Assembly: GCA_965238305.1 (NCBI GenBank)
Contig: CBDEHK010000001.1
Span: 4,402,001-4,466,000 of the forward strand
Length of the DNA: 64,000 nucleotides
DNA from: CBDCGJ01 sp965238305
GTDB taxonomy: Bacteria; Pseudomonadota; Alphaproteobacteria; GCA-2731375
Direction of reading: 5' to 3'
Shown: piece after piece, positions 9,017-16,710 of the stretch
Layout of the letters: each line of letters opens with the position of its first letter
Numbering within the stretch: the first letter of the stretch is position 1
Translations under genes and position numbers: made by a program
The notes under the pieces: model-generated
What the model was told of the DNA's origin: nothing
Seen by the model: only the letters and a program-made list of their open reading frames with translations
Database searches by the model: none

Positions 9017-9328
9017 GTGCCGGGTTCGCTCGGCTATGGCACTAAACACTGTATGAAATAAGCGTTACGGACCCGGGGGCGGTACCCGGCGCCTCCACCA
9101 CAAACACAGTTTCGACGAATCGTAGCATCGTCCGAATTTGAAAGTGTGTTTTTGATGGGGGCGAAATAGGATCGACGTGCGTGGTAAAGGTGCAGTCTGT
9201 GTTCGGTATGGTTCCGCCGTAATGGGCTAATTGGTAAATGCCAATGACAACTCTGCGACCGAAGGTCGCCTTGCTGCTTAGTAATAAGTAAGCGCGGTTC
9301 GGGGGGCACCGAGCAACAGAAGCCCCCC
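9017..9328 (+). ncRNA. ssrA: permuted two-piece tmRNA (acceptor piece, then coding piece)
   Basis: Rescues stalled ribosomes and adds a degradation tag. The gene is circularly permuted. The acceptor piece comes first: a T-arm (CCGGG/CCCGG around 9073-9089), then CGCCTCC plus the encoded tail ACCA ending at 9100. After a spacer (9101-9156), the coding piece starts at 9157 with GGGGGCG, which pairs over all seven bases with CGCCTCC (one G-U). The conserved AAATAGGATCGACG follows. The tag frame begins at GCC 9240-9242 and ends at TAG 9279-9281, giving tag AANDNSATEGRLAA including the alanine carried by tmRNA. A 7-bp G/C hairpin (9301-9307 with 9322-9328) marks the likely 3' end. Ends are approximate. 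The arrangement is the alphaproteobacterial one. Confidence 0.93.
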
Positions 9329-9496
9329 ACTCTTCAAATTTGATCATCGCAGACGTAAGAATTTCGATTCAGAAATTCGAAACTTATTTCCGTCAATAAT
9401 TGCATCCAAGATGCGAAATGGCTTAGGGTGTTTGTTATAAGCACTCGCGAAAGATGGGCGCATTCAGGGAAAGCACAACAGAAGAGTTCAACTGGC

Positions 9497-10015
9497 ATGG
9501 CAAAGGACCAGATGGAATACAATAAAATGGTGGAGATGTCGCTACGCGGCGTCGTGCGACTGGCGTTGGAGCGAACTGTTGCTGAGGGTCTGCCGGGCGA
9601 TCATCATTTCTATCTGACCTTTCGAACCGATCTGCCCGGAGTGGAAATCCCCGACTATTTACGTGAACGCTTCAAAGAAGAGATGACGATTGTTATTCAG
9701 CACCAGTTCTGGGATTTGGTGGTGGATGAGCGGCATTTCGCCCTAACCCTTAGTTTCAACGGCAAGCCGGAAAACTTGAGTGTGCCGTTTTCCACCCTCA
9801 CCGGTTTTTTTGACCCTAGTGTCCAGTTTGGTTTGCAATTCCAATTAATTGGCGACGATGCCGAAAAACTGGCCGCGACAGACAAAATAATTGACCCTAC
9901 GCAAGGCTCCGCCATCACCGCGCCCAGCGCCGGCAATGAACCCCAGAAAGCACCGAAAAGCACCGAAGGCGCCGATGGCAATGTCGTCGCCCTGGATCAC
10001 TTCCGAAAAAGCTAG
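9497..10015 (+). CDS. sspB: alpha-type SspB, ClpXP adaptor for ssrA-tagged proteins
   Basis: About 172 residues. The body (LPGDHHFYLTFRTDLPGV, LPDYLRERF-like segment, then the LTLSFNGKPENLSVPF strand region) matches the SspB fold, which binds ssrA tags and tethers them to ClpXP. A variable linker (about 125-160) leads to a C-terminal ClpX-docking tail, VVALDHFRKS. The start at 9497 gives a normal N terminus; a longer frame to 9428 has no homology-like sequence. It lies directly downstream of the tmRNA gene whose tag it should recognise. Its stop overlaps that of the next gene (CTAG). Confidence 0.93.
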   Translation: MAKDQMEYNKMVEMSLRGVVRLALERTVAEGLPGDHHFYLTFRTDLPGVEIPDYLRERFKEEMTIVIQHQFWDLVVDERHFALTLSFNGKPENLSVPFSTLTGFFDPSVQFGLQFQLIGDDAEKLAATDKIIDPTQGSAITAPSAGNEPQKAPKSTEGADGNVVALDHFRKS

Positions 10016-10995
10016 GCGGTCGAGCCGTCCCTTAGAATATTGTCGAACGGCTGACCGCTGAGTAGATTTTCGATGTTATCACCCATGCGTTGCCAGCGCC
10101 GAACTTGCTGGCCATCAGTCCAACCGGACAGATGAGGCGTAATCACCACTTGATCCATTTCCCAGATCGGCACATCGGCCGGCGCAACCTCACGATTTTG
10201 CGCATCTGGATAATTGTACCAGGTATCGATGACGGCGCCGCGAATTTGCCCGTTCGTCAGCGCTATATGCAAAGCGTGTTGATCGATAATCGGACCGCGC
10301 GCCACATTGATGATGACGGTGTCGGACTTCATCGCGTCGAAGGCAACGGTATCGATTATGCCGCGCGTATCCTCGGTCAGCGGGCAGCAGATCAAGACAT
10401 AGTCAGCTTCAGGTAAAAATGCCGCCAACTGATCAAAGCCGCCGATCCGGTCCGGCGTCGGTTCCAAGGTTCTCGGTGTGCGGGTGATCGCCAGTAATCC
10501 CATGTCAAAGGCCCGCGCGCGGCGGCCCACTGCTTGCCCGATATTTCCGTAGCCGACACAAAGGATCGTTTTTCCCATCAATTCGCCCCGCGTCCCGGCG
10601 CCCAATCGCGGGCTTTCCTGCCAATCGCCTTTTTTGAACAGATCGTTGCTGGCGGAAAGATGAACCACATCGTTCAACATCGCGGCGAAGACGTATTCGG
10701 CTATCCCCGTTTCATGTTCATGGACATTGCAGACTGTTGCCTGTGCGGGGACTGCGTCCATCATCACCTCTTCATAGCCGGACATCGGCAATTGCAATAA
10801 TTGTAATTTTGGCATCGCAGGCATTGCCTGGTCGAAGCTGGAACTGATAAACACGTCCGCATCGACGAGTTTTTCTGCCATTGCTGCCGCAGTGTCGCTT
10901 GAAGTACAGGTTTCAACGGAGATCCGCTCACCGAACCTGTCCTCCAAGAATTCACTAATGCGGTGGCTGATGGCACCAAACAAAACGACTTTCAT
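10012..10995 (-). CDS. D-isomer-specific 2-hydroxyacid dehydrogenase
   Basis: About 327 residues, NAD(P)-dependent cytoplasmic oxidoreductase of the D-2-hydroxyacid dehydrogenase family. The Rossmann nucleotide motif is GYGNIGQAVGRRA (about 150-162). The catalytic Arg lies in NVARGPIID (about 230), Glu in the NREVAPADVPIWE region and His in TPHLSG (about 288). The ATG at 10995 is preceded by GGAAAGG; a longer frame to 11049 would run into the fumC upstream region. Divergent from fumC. The physiological substrate (glyoxylate, hydroxypyruvate or other) cannot be told. Confidence 0.9.
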   Translation of the reverse strand: MKVVLFGAISHRISEFLEDRFGERISVETCTSSDTAAAMAEKLVDADVFISSSFDQAMPAMPKLQLLQLPMSGYEEVMMDAVPAQATVCNVHEHETGIAEYVFAAMLNDVVHLSASNDLFKKGDWQESPRLGAGTRGELMGKTILCVGYGNIGQAVGRRARAFDMGLLAITRTPRTLEPTPDRIGGFDQLAAFLPEADYVLICCPLTEDTRGIIDTVAFDAMKSDTVIINVARGPIIDQHALHIALTNGQIRGAVIDTWYNYPDAQNREVAPADVPIWEMDQVVITPHLSGWTDGQQVRRWQRMGDNIENLLSGQPFDNILRDGSTA

Positions 10996-11051
10996 GATAC
11001 GATCCCTTTCCTTTGAAAGGCTGATATCAAAAAACAGAGGATTGGACAATT

Positions 11052-12455
11052 ATGGCGCCTAAAAAAACGCGTACTCGCACCGAAACCGATAGCTTCGGCG
11101 CAATCGATGTGGCCGCCGACAGATACTGGGGGGCGCAGACCCAACGCTCGCTGCAGAATTTCAAAATCGGCGGCGAAAAAATGCCGCTGCCCGTCGTCCA
11201 TGCTTTTGGTGTGGTCAAAGGGGCAGCGGCCAAATGCAACATGACTATGGGGGTAATGCCGAAGAAACTGGGGAATGCAATTACCCGGGCGGCTAAGGAA
11301 GTCGCCGACGGCAAGCTCGACGATCATTTCCCCCTGGTGGTCTGGCAGACCGGCTCCGGCACCCAAAGCAACATGAATGCCAATGAAGTGATCTCCAACC
11401 GCGCCATCGAAATGCTCGGCGGTAAAAAAGGCAGCAAGACCCCGGTGCATCCGAACGATCATTGCAATATGGGGCAAAGCTCCAACGACACCTTTCCGAC
11501 CGCCATGCATGTCGCCGCGGTGCAAGAAATCCATAAAGAACTGCTGCCCAGCCTGCAACATTTGCAAGGCGCCTTGGCGGCGAAATCAAAGGCCTGGAAA
11601 AAGATCATCAAAATCGGCCGCACCCATCTGCAGGACGCGACACCGCTGACCCTGGGGCAGGAATTCTCCGGTTATGCCACCCAGATCAAATATGGTCGGG
11701 CCCGGGTCAAGGATACCCTGCCCCGGCTTTATCAACTGGCCCAAGGCGGCACCGCCGTCGGTACCGGATTGAATGCTAAAAAAGGTTTCGACAAGATGAT
11801 CGCGGCGGAAATTAAAAAGGCCACCGGCCTGCCCTTCAAAACCGCCGAGAACAAGTTCGAAGCCCTGGCTGCGCATGATGCCATTGTCGAAGCCTCCGGT
11901 GCCCTCAACACCCTAGCGGTTTCGCTGATGAAGATCGCCAACGATATCCGCCTCTTGGGCTCCGGCCCGCGCTCTGGTCTTGGTGAACTTAGCTTGCCGG
12001 AGAATGAACCGGGCTCCTCGATCATGCCGGGCAAGGTCAACCCGACCCAATGCGAAGCTCTGACCATGGTTTGCGCCCAGGTCATGGGCAACCATACGAC
12101 CATCACTATGGCCGGCGCCACCGGGCATATGGAGTTGAACGTTTTCAAACCGGTGCTGATCTATAACCTGCTGCAGTCGATCAAAATCCTGACCGATGGG
12201 ATGCGCAGTTTCACTGATAATTGTATCGCTGGCATTGAACCCAACATTGCCCGCATTGATGAGCTGATGGGCAATTCGCTGATGCTGGTGACGGCGCTGG
12301 CACCGCATATCGGGTACGACAATGCTGCCAATATCGCCAAGCACGCGCACAAAAAAGGCCTGACCCTGAAGCAAGCGGCGGCGGCGTTGAAACTGGTCGA
12401 GGAAAAAGATTTCGACAAGCTGATCAAACCCGAAACCATGCTTGGACCGAAGTAA
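11052..12455 (+). CDS. fumC: class II fumarate hydratase
   Basis: TCA-cycle enzyme interconverting fumarate and malate. The 467-residue protein has the superfamily signature GSSIMPGKVNPTQCE (about 318-332), with the catalytic Ser in the flexible SS loop, and upstream conserved TGSGTQSNMN and GRTHLQDATP segments. It begins with a Lys/Arg-rich leader. The RHH_4-type gene follows 15 bases downstream and is probably co-transcribed, a pairing often seen in alphaproteobacteria. Confidence 0.96.
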   Translation: MAPKKTRTRTETDSFGAIDVAADRYWGAQTQRSLQNFKIGGEKMPLPVVHAFGVVKGAAAKCNMTMGVMPKKLGNAITRAAKEVADGKLDDHFPLVVWQTGSGTQSNMNANEVISNRAIEMLGGKKGSKTPVHPNDHCNMGQSSNDTFPTAMHVAAVQEIHKELLPSLQHLQGALAAKSKAWKKIIKIGRTHLQDATPLTLGQEFSGYATQIKYGRARVKDTLPRLYQLAQGGTAVGTGLNAKKGFDKMIAAEIKKATGLPFKTAENKFEALAAHDAIVEASGALNTLAVSLMKIANDIRLLGSGPRSGLGELSLPENEPGSSIMPGKVNPTQCEALTMVCAQVMGNHTTITMAGATGHMELNVFKPVLIYNLLQSIKILTDGMRSFTDNCIAGIEPNIARIDELMGNSLMLVTALAPHIGYDNAANIAKHAHKKGLTLKQAAAALKLVEEKDFDKLIKPETMLGPK

Positions 12456-12470
12456 GGAGCGTGTAGACAG

Positions 12471-12710
12471 ATGCCTGAAGAGCGCGGCCTTGATGAGGAC
12501 CCGACGGAGCCGCGCCGCCGCTCCTTCCGGCTTTCCGGCCACCGCACCAGCCTGTCCCTGGAACGCGGCTTCTGGGAAGCCTTGAAGGACATTGCGGCCG
12601 CCGAAGGGCGGACCATGACCAGCATCATCGAAGAAGTCGACGACGCCCGCACCGGAACACTGACGTCGGCGGTTCGGGTTTATATCCTAAACTGGCTGCG
12701 GGCCCGGTGA
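12471..12710 (+). CDS. ribbon-helix-helix (RHH_4 type) DNA-binding protein
   Basis: A 79-residue protein with a basic N terminus (EPRRRSFRLSGHRTSLSLE) forming the beta strand, followed by two helices (EGFWEALKDIAAAEGRTMTSIIEEVD-like and LTSAVRVYILNWL), the pattern of the PF13467-type ribbon-helix-helix family. It likely acts as a small dimeric regulator. It lies 15 bases after fumC. Target unknown. Confidence 0.85.
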   Translation: MPEERGLDEDPTEPRRRSFRLSGHRTSLSLERGFWEALKDIAAAEGRTMTSIIEEVDDARTGTLTSAVRVYILNWLRAR

Positions 12711-13091
12711 TAGCATGATCATATGGGGTATCAACGTCTAATCCTTCCTTTAGCCCGCAATGGCACGACCGTCGGCATGTTTCTAAGCTGTTTCGAATTC
12801 GATCAAAATTTCCATGATTGGTTAAATAAAGCCATTTCAAGCCGCATCAGGAGCCTGAACGAATGGCAACGCTAGAATAGCGCCGGCTTTTCCGGTCAGA
12901 ACCTGCGTATTTAATGTCGCACTATCAATGATTGTTAAATATCGGAAAACATTCTTGTTCCATTCATCCCAATAATAGGGTTAGATTGATGTTATACACT
13001 CAATGATACCTATCGGCGGTGATCAGTAAGTCCAAGTTTGACGATGTGTTCGTAGTTAACAGAAACGACAATCATTTAGCGGAGGACTATG
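12711..13091. other. 381-base intergenic region, no gene recognised
   Basis: No open frame with coding character, no RNA gene and no clear terminator was recognised. It is more AT-rich than its neighbours towards the right end and must carry the promoter of the caddie-tyrosinase pair. I saw no recognisable CueR or Fur-type box. Confidence 0.5.
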
Positions 13092-13475
13092 ATGGAAAAA
13101 GACTTTATTAGCCTCGACATGCCGGACAAAGACGAGTGTGCTCAGATTATTGGAAAAGCACTGGCGGAGCCCAAAGGCCAGCCGGATGGGCTTGCGGCGC
13201 AGGATGCAGGCGATGGCGATGGCCATCACGCGGGCGCCATGCGGCACGCCATGCACCGCGGGCATATGATTGAGATCAAGACCACATACGAAATCAAAAT
13301 CGACGGCAAAGTTTTTAAAGGGCGCGTGATGGCGGACGAACAAGGCCGCCTTCATTGCCATTCGGTTCCCTACCAGACCTATGGTTCTGCAATCGACTTC
13401 GTCAAATGCCTGATCGATATCTATCCGGATTCGTTCCCGATCCAGGAAAACGGTGGAGGCAAATACGATGACTAG
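13092..13475 (+). CDS. His-rich small protein, candidate tyrosinase copper caddie (MelC1-like)
   Basis: A 127-residue protein with a Gly/Asp/His-rich segment (His45, 46, 52, 55, 58) and a C-terminal domain reading YEIKIDGKVF, then GRLHCHSVPYQTYGSAIDF. Order and spacing (a VDG-type strand, a G-x-x-H-x-H strand, Tyr, T/S, then a helix) resemble the Streptomyces MelC1 caddie, which loads copper into tyrosinase and inserts a Tyr into its active site. Tyr94 or Tyr97 would be that residue here. Unlike MelC1 there is no Tat or Sec signal. GGAGGA five bases before the ATG at 13092 sets the start. The tyrosinase ATG overlaps its end by eight bases. The function is inference from context and pattern. 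Confidence 0.6.
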   Translation: MEKDFISLDMPDKDECAQIIGKALAEPKGQPDGLAAQDAGDGDGHHAGAMRHAMHRGHMIEIKTTYEIKIDGKVFKGRVMADEQGRLHCHSVPYQTYGSAIDFVKCLIDIYPDSFPIQENGGGKYDD

Positions 13476-14361
13476 AAACAACATCCTCACCGACGACGTC
13501 GCCAGCGACAGGTTCATCGAGGCCTGTCTGGCGCTGAAAGCAGAGCCCATTGCCGGTACTAACTTCAGTTTCTATGACTACTTTCCGCACTGGCATCTGA
13601 GGGCGATGAACTTTTGGACACCGGCCAGCCAAATGAACCGCAACGCGGCCCATGGCGGCCCGTCCTTCGGTCCTTGGCACCGCTTGCTGCTGTTGGTCTT
13701 CGAAAGCCTTTCTCGCCAGGTGCTGGGCAATACCAACTTCCAAGTACCCTATTGGGATTGGGCTGCCGACGCGACAAGCCCGGCGGCTTCGGAAATCTGG
13801 AACATAATCGGCGGCGACGGTGTTGCCGGCCTAAATGATGCCGTCATGGATGGTCCTTTTCGCGCCAGCGAATTCCAGGTCAACCTCACCGACGGGCTGA
13901 CCGACGGCTCTTTCATCGCCTTGAACCCGAGCCGAGCACTGCGCCGGAATTTGAACAGTTCCGAAGTCCCCTTCGTGACCAAGTCAGAGGTTCAGCAGAC
14001 CATCGAGGATTTTCCACTGTATGAGCGCTCACCCTATCGCAACACCTTGCTGTCGAGCTTTCGCCAAGAGCTGGAGGTGCCCATGCACAACATCGTGCAT
14101 CGCTTCGTCAGTGGAGACATGGAAACCTCAGCCTCGCCCAATGATCCGGTTTTTTTCCTGCATCACTGCAACATCGACCGGATTTGGGCCAATTGGCAGG
14201 ACCAGGATACCGGCACGGGATATGTGCCTGGCGATACCGCCAGCAACAACCTGTTGATGCATCGCTTGAGCGACGAAATGCACAACTATTTCGGCATCAC
14301 CCTGCCGATCAGCGCAATGGTCGATTATCAAAACTATTATGAGTACGACACATTGCGCTAA
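13468..14361 (+). CDS. tyrosinase / polyphenol oxidase, type-3 copper enzyme
   Basis: Oxidises phenols to o-quinones using a dinuclear copper site. The 297-residue protein is only the catalytic domain. The CuA ligands are His41 or His43 (PHWHLR), His62 (AAHGGP) and His71 (FGPWHR); the CuB ligands are His207, His211 (MHNIVHRF) and His233 (DPVFFLHHCNIDRIW). It has no signal peptide and no C-terminal lid domain, a size close to bacterial tyrosinases that need a separate caddie. GGTGGAGG seven bases before the ATG at 13468 sets the start. Translationally coupled to the small His-rich gene. Confidence 0.93.
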   Translation: MTRNNILTDDVASDRFIEACLALKAEPIAGTNFSFYDYFPHWHLRAMNFWTPASQMNRNAAHGGPSFGPWHRLLLLVFESLSRQVLGNTNFQVPYWDWAADATSPAASEIWNIIGGDGVAGLNDAVMDGPFRASEFQVNLTDGLTDGSFIALNPSRALRRNLNSSEVPFVTKSEVQQTIEDFPLYERSPYRNTLLSSFRQELEVPMHNIVHRFVSGDMETSASPNDPVFFLHHCNIDRIWANWQDQDTGTGYVPGDTASNNLLMHRLSDEMHNYFGITLPISAMVDYQNYYEYDTLR

Positions 14362-14494
14362 CACCGGGACGACGTGACGAAGATCTGCTTAGAATGCAAC
14401 ACGCCGGTGGGTCGCTCGAACGCGTCATCTGGAACGCACCGAAAGCCAAGCGCGCAGCATTGTCGTCTGAGACTAAGCTAGCGCCATCCACCGG

Positions 14495-14618
14495 CCAATT
14501 TTCAGCTGAGCGATGCGGGCATCGGACCGGCAGTAATCCCACGCTATTTCGCTGTCATAAACAGCCGGATAGGCACCGACGGATCACCAGAGGATATTCG
14601 TCGGATCATCGCCTTCGT
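14495..14618. repeat. imperfect direct repeat, copy A
   Basis: About 124 bases matching 15467-15587 at roughly 85 percent identity with one 3-base gap. The best-conserved core is around CGCTATTTCGCTGTCAT. It covers the last 11 codons of the minus-strand gene at 14584-15141 and sequence beyond its stop. Differences are spread over all codon positions, so it looks like decay after duplication. Confidence 0.8.
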
Positions 14619-15141
14619 CGATCCCCAGCAAACAGAGGTCGCGGGTAAAGGCGGCATCATCGGGGTCTTCGCCTTTTATGATGGCGTCGTGGTAGGCGGT
14701 CTGACATTTCAGGTAGCGGGCCCCAGGTCCGGTGCCGACGGAGTCGATCAGCTTCTGCATCTCTGCTTTAAATTTCGCCAGTTCGGCGTGGATCGACGCC
14801 CAAGGGCGCGCCTCGGCGATACCGATATCCCCGTCACCGCCGCCACACGACGCCGGCCCACCGAGGTCGCCGGCTTGCGCGATTTTGACGACCCGGATCG
14901 CCGCATCTCGGTCGATCAGGAAAGTGGTCCGACCGCCACCTTCTTCGTCTTCGAAAGCCGCCAGGATGGCCTTACGCGGGCATTCCAGATAGGACCCGCT
15001 CATTCGGTTGGAGCAGATGGCAACGCAATCTCCGGCAGTGCTTCTTATATAACCACAAATAGGGACCGCCTTGCCGCCCGCATCGGCATAAGCCTTGGCG
15101 ATCGGATCGGCTTTCAGTTTTGTAATATCGATTGATTTCAT
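14584..15141 (-). CDS. unrecognised 185-residue Cys-rich protein
   Basis: Function not recognised. The sequence has six cysteines (ICGYIRS, DCVAICSNR, LECPRK, then later PASCGGGDGD, LKCQT, RDLCLLG) and is soluble-looking, without a signal peptide or transmembrane segment. A helical stretch (about 115-140) separates two parts. The start ATG is preceded by GGGGGTG. It points toward the tyrosinase gene. The opposite strand is also open through most of this region, so coding is likely but not certain. The last codons are repeated in a decayed copy about 970 bases upstream. Confidence 0.6.
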   Translation of the reverse strand: MKSIDITKLKADPIAKAYADAGGKAVPICGYIRSTAGDCVAICSNRMSGSYLECPRKAILAAFEDEEGGGRTTFLIDRDAAIRVVKIAQAGDLGGPASCGGGDGDIGIAEARPWASIHAELAKFKAEMQKLIDSVGTGPGARYLKCQTAYHDAIIKGEDPDDAAFTRDLCLLGIDEGDDPTNILW

Positions 15142-15249
15142 GATTCACACCCCCGTGTCCGGAGCCAACGGCCAGCAAACAGGCATGGCCATTATGGCTC
15201 ATCAAAAACTATATATTGTAATGTCTGGACAAAATTCAACCTAATCGTC

Positions 15250-15432
15250 TCATGATAGCGGATACTCACTGCCAAATCCGGTGCATCCGCTCATGACGCT
15301 GCCAATATGGCCCAAACCCAGAGGCCCCGTTGTAAATGGTGTGGAGCCCAAAGCGTAGTAGTTGGTGCCGCCCCAATATCGTTGAGTATTATCGGATAAA
15401 TTGGTGAGCGGACATTCTTTGCCAGGACTAAG
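15250..15432 (-). pseudogene. protein-like remnant without a start
   Basis: An open stretch of 60 codons reading LSPGKECPLTN, then RYWGGTNYYALGSTPF and ending SGCTGFGSEYPLS before a TGA at 15250-15252. It looks like real protein (aromatic and Gly rich) but has no ATG or GTG near its beginning and an in-frame TAA at 15433-15435. No family recognised. It lies between the two repeat copies, in a region with no intact gene. Confidence 0.35.
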
Positions 15433-15466
15433 TTAGCCGCCATACGCCGCCAACGCCACGCGACCA

Positions 15467-15587
15467 CCAATTCTCAGCCGAGCGCCGACATCGGACTGGT
15501 GGTAATCCGACGCTATTTCGCTGTCATCAACAGCCGGATCGGCGCCGACGGATCACCAGCGGATACTGGTTGGATCCTCGCCTTCGT
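15467..15587. repeat. imperfect direct repeat, copy B
   Basis: Partner of 14495-14618. On the minus strand it still encodes a tail reading PNEGEDPTSIRW followed by TGA, closely matching the end of the intact gene (DEGDDPTNILW), but upstream of that tail the similarity stops. This suggests a tandem duplication of which one copy decayed. Confidence 0.8.
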
Positions 15588-15733
15588 TTGGCGCTTGCCC
15601 TTATCGGCAACTCAAGCTGTCAAGATCGCCCAGGTGGCGATCATCGACGCGCGGACTAGGGTCTAGCTGACAGGCCTGCCCATACGTGCCATCTTGGCGG
15701 CAACAGCCAAATATCGAAGTTATGGAGAGATTG

Positions 15734-16657
15734 ATGAAAGCAGCATATATCGAAAAAAACGGCGGCCCGGAGGAATTGATTTACGGCGATCTGCCGGACC
15801 CTGTCGCCGGGCCTGGCGAAGTAGTCGTCGACATTCACGCCGCCAGCATCAACGCTGCCGATTGGAAAGTCCGCGGCAATTTATATGGTTCCACGCTGCA
15901 GTTCCCCTACGTGCTGGGGCGGGATTTTTCCGGACTAATCAGCGCTGTCGGCGCCGAGGTCGACGATTTGAAAGTCGGCGATGCGGTCTTTGGCGTCTGC
16001 GATGTCGGGCAAGAGGGTGCATATGCCGAGAAGATCGCCATCAAAGCGGCGATCATTGCCAAAAAACCGGACAATCTCTCCCATATTGAGGCGGCGGCCC
16101 TGGCGCTTACCGGGCTCACTGCCTTGGTCAGCGTGGAAGATACCTTGCAGCTTCAAGCAGGCGAGACAATCCTTGTTCAGGGCGGCGCCGGCGGGGTCGC
16201 CGGTTTTGCCATTCAGCTCGCCAAACATCTGGGCGCCCGGGTCATTACCACGGCCAGTACGACCAACCACGACTATCTGCGAAACTTGGGTGCGGATCAG
16301 ATTATCGACTACAACAAGCAAGATTTCACTCAAGCGGTATCGAACTGCGACGCGGTGTTCGATACCGTTGGTGGCGAGGTGGAGCAACGCTCCTTCGCGG
16401 TGCTCCGCCCGGGCGGCCGGGCTGCCTTTATTGCGTCAGGGGGAACAGCGCCCGACGCCCCACGCGACGATGTGCAGTCTTTGCGACCGCAAGTCGGCCG
16501 CGATCGGGTCCATCTGGAACGCATTATCGAGTTAGTGCAGTCGGGCGCGGTGCAACTCCCGGAAATAACCCTCTATCCCCTATCCGAAGCAGCGGCTGCC
16601 CATCGCGTCAGTGAAGCCCGTCATTTGCGGGGGAAATTGGTCTTCACCGCCCGCTAA
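15734..16657 (+). CDS. MDR-family NADP-dependent quinone oxidoreductase
   Basis: About 307 residues. A GroES-like N-terminal half (GGPEELIYGDLPDPVAGPGEV type) and a Rossmann half with the nucleotide motif VQGGAGGVAGFAIQLAKHLG (about 142-161). It lacks the zinc-binding cysteines of alcohol dehydrogenases, so it belongs to the zeta-crystallin/quinone oxidoreductase branch. The ATG at 15734 is set by GGAGAG four bases before it. Stand-alone gene next to a decayed region; substrate unknown. Confidence 0.9.
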   Translation: MKAAYIEKNGGPEELIYGDLPDPVAGPGEVVVDIHAASINAADWKVRGNLYGSTLQFPYVLGRDFSGLISAVGAEVDDLKVGDAVFGVCDVGQEGAYAEKIAIKAAIIAKKPDNLSHIEAAALALTGLTALVSVEDTLQLQAGETILVQGGAGGVAGFAIQLAKHLGARVITTASTTNHDYLRNLGADQIIDYNKQDFTQAVSNCDAVFDTVGGEVEQRSFAVLRPGGRAAFIASGGTAPDAPRDDVQSLRPQVGRDRVHLERIIELVQSGAVQLPEITLYPLSEAAAAHRVSEARHLRGKLVFTAR

Positions 16658-16710
16658 AAAATCGACGCCATATTTCTAACGGTTTCGGATAATAAAAATA
16701 GAGGCTGATT

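Larger units (their letters stand above)
15142..15733. other. 592-base region of decayed sequence
   Basis: No intact gene. It holds the protein-like remnant (15250-15432), repeat copy B (15467-15587) and otherwise nothing I can name. The ribosome site GGAGAG at 15724-15729 belongs to the next gene. Confidence 0.6.

Noticed and set aside
9301..9328. Rho-independent terminator for ssrA
   Set aside because: The 7-bp stem is strong, but no T run follows; it is kept as the likely 3' structure of the coding piece instead.
9034..9347. Two overlapping minus-strand open frames of about 100 codons
   Set aside because: They lie antisense to the tmRNA gene; the paired acceptor stem and tag explain the conservation-like look.
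14394..14648. Plus-strand frame after the tyrosinase
   Set aside because: Covers repeat copy A; copy B is not open in that frame, so it is not conserved as protein.
14689..15135. Plus-strand open frame opposite the Cys-rich gene
   Set aside because: No ribosome site, and the minus frame has a good one; kept only as a caution on the coding strand.
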